This document shows, in pieces, positions 7,968 through 13,414 of a DNA stretch of 30,054 nucleotides (positions within the stretch are counted from its first letter, which is position 1; every line of letters begins with the position of its first letter). The notes under the pieces were generated by a model. It was not told the DNA's origin. It saw only the letters and a program-made list of their open reading frames with translations, and did no database searches. Source of the DNA: a virus. A program made the translations under genes and the position numbers. The stretch spans positions 1 through 30,054 of IMG/VR virus record IMGVR_UViG_3300010885_003859; one strand, 5' to 3'.

Positions 7968-8543
7968 ATGGAGCCAACAATTATTGATGATTTCATACCG
8001 ATAGCATACCAAGATTCAATCCTTGGTATGCTAACTGGACATGAATTTCCATGGAACATTCATCCGTATTCAGTAAGTCGAGCACCAATTACCGATTATT
8101 ATACGGATGTTCCTACTAAAGATCATATACAATTTAGACACATGTTCATGGAGGACGATGTATCACATAGTAAATTTTGTGAGTATATGAAACCATTAAC
8201 CATGTGTTTTGAAAATATATATGGATCTATAGAAACTCGGCAGAGGATCAAGGCTAATTTGTTAATGAAGCAGGATGGTCCACACTTACAACATCCACAT
8301 AGTGATATAGGTGGAGTTGGCACCAACAGTAAAACTCTGTTATACTATGTAAACGATAGTGATGGTGATACTGTTTTATATAATGAATATTATTATGAAT
8401 CTACAATCGGGCTATTGACACGACAGCAAACAATATCCCCAAAAAAAGGTAGGGCTGTTATATTTGATTCACATCAGATACACTCCGCGTGTTGTCCTGC
8501 TATCAGCGATTATAGAATTGTCATTAACATGATATTAAGTTAA
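7968..8543 (+). CDS. 2-oxoglutarate/Fe(II)-dependent oxygenase-like protein
   Basis: Double-stranded beta-helix dioxygenase of 191 residues. The iron facial triad is H111-x-D113 (HPHSD at 109-113) and H172 (SHQIHSACC). R183 (SDYRIVIN) sits where the 2-oxoglutarate-binding Arg is expected. The overall layout resembles prolyl-4-hydroxylase-like phage oxygenases. The substrate is unknown; protein, nucleobase and small-molecule hydroxylation all occur in this superfamily. It is inserted between clamp and clamp-loader genes, which are adjacent in T4, and is probably transcribed with them from the 6963 promoter. Confidence 0.75.
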   Translation: MEPTIIDDFIPIAYQDSILGMLTGHEFPWNIHPYSVSRAPITDYYTDVPTKDHIQFRHMFMEDDVSHSKFCEYMKPLTMCFENIYGSIETRQRIKANLLMKQDGPHLQHPHSDIGGVGTNSKTLLYYVNDSDGDTVLYNEYYYESTIGLLTRQQTISPKKGRAVIFDSHQIHSACCPAISDYRIVINMILS

Positions 8544-8563
8544 ATTATGAATAAGGTGTACAC

Positions 8564-9490
8564 ATGAATGAAATACTATGGTGTGAACGATACAGACCAA
8601 AAACAGTCGACGAATGTATTCTTCCAGATGATATAAAGAATACCTTTCAGGAATATGTTAACAACAAACAAATACCGAACTTATTATTATCAGGTACTGC
8701 TGGTGTTGGTAAAACTACAATAGCCAAGGCATTATGTGAGGAAGTTGGTTGCGATTATATTATTATCAATGGTTCTGATGAATCTGGTATAGATACATTT
8801 CGAGTGAAGATAAAAAATTATGCATCATCAGTTTCTCTTAGTGGTGGACGTAAAGTTATCATTATTGATGAGGCAGACTACTTAAATGCTAACTCAACAC
8901 AACCGGCACTACGTGGCGCAATTGAAGAATTCTCTTCGAACTGTTCGTTTATATTTACTTGTAATTACAAGAATCGTATCATAGAACCTATACACTCTAG
9001 ATGTTCTGTTATAGATTTCAAGCTTAATAACAAGGCGAAAATGGCAGCACAATTCTTTAAGCGTGTTGAATATATACTTAACAAAGAGAATATTACATAT
9101 AGTAAAGAGGTTGTCGCTGCAGTCATTGGTAAGCATTTTCCGGATAATCGTAGAGTATTAAATGAGTTGCAGCGTTATTCTGTTTCTGGTACTATAGATA
9201 AAGGAATATTAGCTAATGTTGGTGAGATACAAATAAATGAACTGATATCAGCACTTAAAAATAACGACTTTGGGTCATGTCGTAAGTGGGTTACTCAGAA
9301 TACTGACGAAGCTACTCAAGTGTTTAGATCTTTATACGACAATCTGTATAACATATTGACACCACCATCTGTACCACAATTAGTGTTGGTTTTGGCTAAG
9401 TATCAATACCAATCAGCATTCGTTAATGATATGGAAATAAACCTAACCGCATGTTTGACAGAAATAATGATAGATTGCGAGTTTAGATAA
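8564..9490 (+). CDS. 44: Clamp-loader large subunit gp44 (AAA+ ATPase)
   Basis: ATPase subunit of the T4-type clamp loader, which opens gp45 and loads it at primer-templates. The product is 308 residues (T4 gp44 319). Walker A GTAGVGKT is at 44-51, Walker B VIIIDEAD starts at 98, and the SRC arginine-finger motif is at 146-148. AAGGTG lies about 5 bases before the ATG. Its TAA overlaps the ATG of gene 62 by one base, which couples the two subunits. Confidence 0.93.
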   Translation: MNEILWCERYRPKTVDECILPDDIKNTFQEYVNNKQIPNLLLSGTAGVGKTTIAKALCEEVGCDYIIINGSDESGIDTFRVKIKNYASSVSLSGGRKVIIIDEADYLNANSTQPALRGAIEEFSSNCSFIFTCNYKNRIIEPIHSRCSVIDFKLNNKAKMAAQFFKRVEYILNKENITYSKEVVAAVIGKHFPDNRRVLNELQRYSVSGTIDKGILANVGEIQINELISALKNNDFGSCRKWVTQNTDEATQVFRSLYDNLYNILTPPSVPQLVLVLAKYQYQSAFVNDMEINLTACLTEIMIDCEFR

Positions 9491-9876
9491 TGGACTTGTT
9501 CAAGGATATTATACACTCAATATTAGTATCAAAAAAATGTGTAATAAATGATGCAATTGATCGCGAAGAGTATGTTCCGTTTATAGTTAATCGAGCACTA
9601 TCATATCATATGGATTGTATTCTATATGCTAATGAGATCAACATGCACCATGGCCTAGATAAAGACATGCAATACCAATATCTATTTAATTCGGTTAGGC
9701 AGCTCAAGCGCAAGTTCAAACCTTGGCAGAAAACTAATCCGATAGATGATTTGGTATGTGTCAAGAAATTCTTTGGATATTCTAATAGCAAGGCAAAGCA
9801 GGCATTACTAGTATTGACAGAAGAACAACTGGTTGGAATTAGGTCTAAAACTATTGAAGGCGGCACATCCGAATAG
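9490..9876 (+). CDS. 62: Clamp-loader small subunit gp62
   Basis: Non-ATPase clamp-loader subunit, identified mainly by position directly after gene 44 with a TAATG overlap, and by its start MDLFKDIIHSIL and C-terminal FFGYSNSKAKQALLVLTEEQ, typical of the shorter gp62 proteins of marine T4-like phages. The product is 128 residues against 187 in T4, so it is a compact form. It probably assembles with four gp44 subunits, as in T4. Confidence 0.8.
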   Translation: MDLFKDIIHSILVSKKCVINDAIDREEYVPFIVNRALSYHMDCILYANEINMHHGLDKDMQYQYLFNSVRQLKRKFKPWQKTNPIDDLVCVKKFFGYSNSKAKQALLVLTEEQLVGIRSKTIEGGTSE

Positions 9877-9877
9877 T

Positions 9878-9885
9878 TATAAATA
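9878..9885 (+). promoter_or_regulatory. T4-type late promoter box upstream of regA
   Basis: An exact TATAAATA, the T4 late-promoter consensus recognised by gp55-RNA polymerase, lies 31 bases before the regA ATG. A second AT-rich box, TATAAT at 9890-9895, follows but has no good -35. If used, the late box would drive regA and the acetyltransferase late in infection. Confidence 0.55.
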
Positions 9886-9915
9886 TATGTATAATTTATA
9901 ATTAAAGGATGTTGT

Positions 9916-10329
9916 ATGTTGCCGATGGATATCTTCTTAGGGTGTGGTGTTGAAATATTACTAGCAGAACCCGATGATTTTCTACGAGTTAGAGAATCAC
10001 TAACCCGAATAGGGTATGCTTCGAAGACTGATAATATACTATATCAATCGTGCCATATTTTGCACAAAAGAGGACGATACGCTATAGTACACTTTAAAGA
10101 ACTGTTTAAGCTAGATGGGAGACCTACTGATATAACTGAAAACGATTTGGTTCGTAGAAATTCCATAGCAAAATTACTGAGCGATTGGGGCTTGCTTACC
10201 GTGGTAGGACCAGAAGATTTTAGGTACGAATTAACTAGGTCCATATCACAGATCAAGATCATTAAACATCATGAAAAATCCGACTGGGTGTTGGTCACTA
10301 AATACAACATAGGTCCCAAAAAAAGGTAA
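9916..10329 (+). CDS. regA: RegA translational repressor
   Basis: Homologue of T4 RegA, an RNA-binding protein that blocks ribosome access to the start regions of many early phage mRNAs. The product is 137 residues (T4 122). The family signature is clear: DFLRVRESLTRIGYA, then ILYQSCHILHKRG, YAIVHFKELFKLDGR, DLVRRNSIAKLLSDWGL and the C-terminal VLVTKYNIG. About 10 extra residues (MLPMDIFLGCG) precede the usual start. ATG 9916 is supported by AAAGGA at 9904-9909; no other in-frame ATG would recover the normal N-terminus except the one three codons on. It follows gene 62 as in T4. Confidence 0.92.
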   Translation: MLPMDIFLGCGVEILLAEPDDFLRVRESLTRIGYASKTDNILYQSCHILHKRGRYAIVHFKELFKLDGRPTDITENDLVRRNSIAKLLSDWGLLTVVGPEDFRYELTRSISQIKIIKHHEKSDWVLVTKYNIGPKKR

Positions 10330-10348
10330 AACTAAATTATATTATATT

Positions 10349-10927
10349 ATGTCAAATAACATGACACAAACTAGTATGCGTGGCGTAAGTCAAATGACAG
10401 TTGGCCGTTTTACTTATGGAGTTGAAAATATTATTACCCATTTCCCGCATGAAGGATCTAATTTACATATAGGTTCTTTTTGCTCTATAGCTAGAAATAT
10501 GACTATATTTTTGGGGGGAGACCACCGAACCGATTGGATATCAACCTTCCCATTTGGTCACATTTATCAAAATGAATTGTCTGGTCTAGGTATTGATGGC
10601 CATCCTGCATCGAAAGGAAGTGTTGTTATTGGAAATGATGTTTGGGCAGGTATGACTGTTACAATTATGTCGGGTATATGTATCGGTGATGGTGCTATTA
10701 TTGCAGCAAATACACATGTTGTAAAGGATGTACCTGCATATAGTATTGTTGGTGGAAATCCATCAAAGGTTATAAAGCAACGATTTAGTGATGAAATTAT
10801 TGACATGCTATTACAATTAAAATGGTGGGATTTGCCGTTAGATGTTATTAATCAAATTGTACCAAAGTTGTGTTCACAACCAGATAAAGATTTTCTAAAA
10901 CAACTAATATCAACATATAATCCATGA
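10349..10927 (+). CDS. Hexapeptide-repeat (XAT/Vat-like) O-acetyltransferase
   Basis: Left-handed beta-helix acetyltransferase of 192 residues. Hexapeptide-type turns appear at HIGSFCSIARNMTIFLGG and again at VIGNDVWAGMTVTIMSGICI through VKDVPAYSIVGGNPSKVI. The loop GGDHRTDWISTFPF at 57-70 carries the likely catalytic H59 and is the xenobiotic-acetyltransferase (CatB/Vat) signature. In phages and polysaccharide loci such proteins more often acetylate sugars than antibiotics, so sugar O-acetylation is the likelier role (inference). No Shine-Dalgarno is seen before ATG 10349; ATG 10361 is an alternative. It is inserted between regA and the polymerase region and may be transcribed from the 9878 late box. 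Confidence 0.75.
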   Translation: MSNNMTQTSMRGVSQMTVGRFTYGVENIITHFPHEGSNLHIGSFCSIARNMTIFLGGDHRTDWISTFPFGHIYQNELSGLGIDGHPASKGSVVIGNDVWAGMTVTIMSGICIGDGAIIAANTHVVKDVPAYSIVGGNPSKVIKQRFSDEIIDMLLQLKWWDLPLDVINQIVPKLCSQPDKDFLKQLISTYNP

Positions 10928-11110
10928 ATAAAATTGAAAGATATAATGACATGTATATGGATATAGCTGATACACCAGTCAGGAGTAAAATCTGTATATT
11001 TTAAACATATATATAGAAATGGTGAAGGTATTGCGTTTTTAAGGAAATGCCAATCGACGCACCGAAAATCTGTAAACGTCAAGATTAAGACGAAAATTAA
11101 TCAAATATAA
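10924..11110 (+). pseudogene. Possible decayed small gene (two frames)
   Basis: A 26-codon ORF (10924-11004) starts in an ATGA overlap with the acetyltransferase and reads MNKIERYNDMYMDIAD, which resembles the start of dCMP/cytidine deaminases. It then stops. A second frame, open from 10967 to a TAA at 11108-11110 without its own start codon, reads protein-like text including YFKHIYRNGEGIAFLRKC. The two could be pieces of one gene broken by a frameshift or deletion, or chance. The rest of the interval up to 11154 shows nothing else recognisable. Confidence 0.3.
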
Positions 11111-11154
11111 TGAGTTGAAAAACTGTAAATTTAATATTAATATAGGAAAGTAAA

Positions 11155-11349
11155 ATGACACAAGAGAAAGAAGTATTTGATGCACCAGAAGAGACCGAAG
11201 TTGCTCCAGAATTAACATTCGTATTAACCATCCAACAATCAAACATCATCCTAGCTGCGCTCGATGAAGTCCCACACAAATTAAGTCGTACAATCATCGA
11301 TTCGTTGCAAAAACAAGCAGCACCTCAGTTAGCACGAAACAAAGACTAA
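11155..11349 (+). CDS. Small conserved-type phage protein, function unknown
   Basis: Product of 64 residues, with an acidic, probably disordered start (EKEVFDAPEETEVAPE) followed by LTFVLTIQQSNIILAALDEV and a helix DSLQKQAAPQL. The pattern of a beta strand, then a helix around NIILAALDEVPH, is common in short phage ORFs of unknown role. AGGAAAG at 11144-11150 supports ATG 11155. An intrinsic terminator follows 15 bases after its stop, so it ends the regA-side transcription unit. Confidence 0.65.
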   Translation: MTQEKEVFDAPEETEVAPELTFVLTIQQSNIILAALDEVPHKLSRTIIDSLQKQAAPQLARNKD

Positions 11350-11364
11350 AACCGAATATCCACT

Positions 11365-11391
11365 AAAGCCACTATGAATAGTGGCTTTTTT
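11365..11391 (+). terminator. Strong intrinsic terminator
   Basis: AAAGCCACTA (11365-11374) and TAGTGGCTTT (11379-11388) form a perfect 10-bp stem around a TGAA tetraloop, running into a T-tract to 11391. It closes the unit ending with the 64-residue ORF, directly before the next promoter at 11403. Confidence 0.88.
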
Positions 11392-11402
11392 GTGTCTACA
11401 AT

Positions 11403-11431
11403 TTGACACAAACCACTTCGTGTGTTATAAT
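11403..11431 (+). promoter_or_regulatory. Sigma-70-type promoter for the metallophosphoesterase
   Basis: TTGACA at 11403-11408, a 17-bp spacer, and TATAAT at 11426-11431 with an extended -10 (TGT before the box). It continues TATAATATCACTTT. The -10 box ends 30 bases before ATG 11462. Confidence 0.87.
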
Positions 11432-11461
11432 ATCACTTTCACTCAATTGAATAGGTATACT

Positions 11462-13054
11462 ATGAATAATTGTCCTAATTGTAACTCTACTAATTTCATA
11501 AAAAAGGGCACCGAAATCTCTAATGGTGTGTTGAGACAACGACACAAATGTAAGGATTGTTCGGTGAATTTCTATGACCCACCATCACCAACTATTAGGC
11601 AACGATTGCCCGATCCTGTTATTGGTAATGGCTCTATTCAATTTGAAGATGTGTATGGTGATTACAATGGTATTGTCATCACTTCGTGCTTGAATAATAC
11701 AGAAGTTTTTGGCGAGTTCTTGTCTGGTTTGGAGAAATATTGCGACAAAAAGAACTACAAATTGTTCATTATTGGAAACAGATATAGAAACCCATCTATG
11801 GATGGTGATGATATGGTGTGGCCACAAGAGGCAGTCCCACACATTCTATCCGAAAACGTAAAATACAAAGATAAGTTTAAGATCATTGGTGATTGTAACA
11901 TACAAGCTACTGCTACTAATCCTCTAACTGGCATCGATGGTATCTGTGAAGGCATGACCACTATTGTCGGTCACCCAGTAGTTCAAATGAAATCTATTGC
12001 TGTTAATTCGTGGCGTGATAGTATTATATTACACTCTACCGGTAGTATATCATTAAAGAACAACTATAGCGCGAGCAAAGCTGGGCATCGTGCACAATTT
12101 CATCATTGCTTTGGTGCTGTCGTTATTGATCTCGATAAAGATAATGATATATTCTTCATTAGACAATTGTTGTCTGATAAATCTGGAACATTCCATGATT
12201 TAGATGAACAGTGGGATTCTACTGGATTTGTTGACTTTTCGGAAATTGATGCTATATATACCGGTGACGAGCATGTAATATTTGCTGATAAAGAAGTCGT
12301 TGAATCTACATATGGCGTTGGTGGTATCGTGGATCGATTAAAACCGAAATATATCATTCGCGGAGATATTATAGACAGTTATAGTATTTCACATCACCAC
12401 ATGAATGATTTCTTTACTAGGTGGAAGAAACACCAGGTGACACAGAACGGATCATTGAGAGAAGAATTGAAAATATCATTGGATCATGTGTTCGACACCA
12501 CGCCTAGCTTTGCGCAAACACTTATAGTTGGTTCTAATCACGATGATCATATAGATAAATGGTTGAACATTAGTGACCCTAAATTTGATTACGTTAATGC
12601 TGAAATTTATCATCAGCTAATGTATTTGAAACTGACTGATATTAGGAGTGGTTTAGGTAGATCAGCACTTGAAATTTACCTAGAAAATGTACACAAACCA
12701 ATGTTGTCTCCTATCGACGCATGGGATAGTGTACAATTTATTTCTCCTGGGTTTGCTCTACATGGTATTACATTATCGATGCATGGCGATGCTGGTCCTA
12801 ATGGGTCCAGAGGTTCAGTACAGAACTTGTCTAAAATTGGCGAGAAATGTATCATTGGACATTCACATACACCCGCAATTGTTGGTGGTGCTTGGTGTGT
12901 TGGTACATCTTCGTTAAAGAAAATGGACTATACAAAAGGTCCGTCTAGTTGGTTACATACACATTGTATTATCCACAAGAACGGTAAACGTCAACTTATC
13001 ACTATTATTGATGGTAAGTGGAGAATTGAACATAACATTGAGAGAAAATTATGA
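11462..13054 (+). CDS. Zinc-ribbon metallophosphoesterase
   Basis: Product of 530 residues. An N-terminal zinc ribbon (C4-x2-C7 ... C30-x2-C33) resembles the InsA/transposase-type ribbon that binds nucleic acid. The C-terminal half carries a full metallophosphoesterase set: D269-E-H271, G301-D302 with D305, N359-H360-D, H441 and G466-H467-S-H469. A nuclease is likelier than a phosphatase, given the ribbon and the placement among replication genes (inference). The layout recalls the T5 pre-early A1 family of phage phosphoesterases, which I could not compare directly. ATG 11462 is chosen because the promoter lies at 11403-11431, so any further upstream start would be outside the transcript. The stop overlaps the next ATG (ATGA). 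Confidence 0.72.
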   Translation: MNNCPNCNSTNFIKKGTEISNGVLRQRHKCKDCSVNFYDPPSPTIRQRLPDPVIGNGSIQFEDVYGDYNGIVITSCLNNTEVFGEFLSGLEKYCDKKNYKLFIIGNRYRNPSMDGDDMVWPQEAVPHILSENVKYKDKFKIIGDCNIQATATNPLTGIDGICEGMTTIVGHPVVQMKSIAVNSWRDSIILHSTGSISLKNNYSASKAGHRAQFHHCFGAVVIDLDKDNDIFFIRQLLSDKSGTFHDLDEQWDSTGFVDFSEIDAIYTGDEHVIFADKEVVESTYGVGGIVDRLKPKYIIRGDIIDSYSISHHHMNDFFTRWKKHQVTQNGSLREELKISLDHVFDTTPSFAQTLIVGSNHDDHIDKWLNISDPKFDYVNAEIYHQLMYLKLTDIRSGLGRSALEIYLENVHKPMLSPIDAWDSVQFISPGFALHGITLSMHGDAGPNGSRGSVQNLSKIGEKCIIGHSHTPAIVGGAWCVGTSSLKKMDYTKGPSSWLHTHCIIHKNGKRQLITIIDGKWRIEHNIERKL

Positions 13055-13359
13055 AAGTAGTAGCATTAAAGTTAATCACTGGTGAAGATGTTCTTGGTGA
13101 GATAGTCGCTAATGATTCTGAGGGCATGAGATTGAAAAATCCCGTTGGTATCGCTGTCGTTAGAGGTAAAGATGGCGGTACTAATATTGGATTCTCACCA
13201 TTCCCAATTCATTCAGAACCACAGACAGATCTGGAAGTTGGATTTGAAACTATTCATATAGTGTATTCATATCTACCAGCGACAGATTTTATCAAAAACT
13301 ATGAGAAAATCTTTGGTTCTGGTCTGGTTGTGCCAGAAAGTAAAATTATATTAAGTTGA
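13051..13359 (+). CDS. Sm-like domain protein
   Basis: Product of 102 residues. VVALKLITGEDVLGEIVAND followed by GMRLKNPVGIAVV matches the two-motif pattern of an Sm fold (bent strands: a target-and-modify strand, then L-x-NP-V). The C-terminal FGSGLVVPESKIILS is shared with Sm-like proteins annotated in marine T4-like phages, as far as I recall. Sm proteins form rings that bind RNA; no RNA target is visible here. It is translationally coupled to the metallophosphoesterase (ATGA at 13051). Its stop TGA lies inside the -35 box of the gene 43 promoter. Confidence 0.6.
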   Translation: MKVVALKLITGEDVLGEIVANDSEGMRLKNPVGIAVVRGKDGGTNIGFSPFPIHSEPQTDLEVGFETIHIVYSYLPATDFIKNYEKIFGSGLVVPESKIILS

Positions 13360-13384
13360 CACGGCGACAATATATACGTATAAT
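13356..13384 (+). promoter_or_regulatory. Sigma-70-type promoter for DNA polymerase gene 43
   Basis: TTGACA at 13356-13361, a 17-bp spacer, and TATAAT at 13379-13384, continuing TATAATATCATTTT. The -10 box ends 30 bases before ATG 13415. The -35 overlaps the stop codon of the Sm-like gene. Confidence 0.86.
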
Positions 13385-13414
13385 ATCATTTTAAAAATCA
13401 AAATTAGGAAATCC

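Noticed and set aside
10349-10927. Antibiotic resistance gene
   Set aside because: The family signature alone does not separate antibiotic from sugar acetyltransferases, and the phage context favours a sugar substrate.
12687-12917. 76-codon + strand ORF inside the metallophosphoesterase
   Set aside because: It overlaps the conserved H441 and GHSH region in another frame and shows no signal, lipobox or coupling; unlike the nested spanin it has no independent support.
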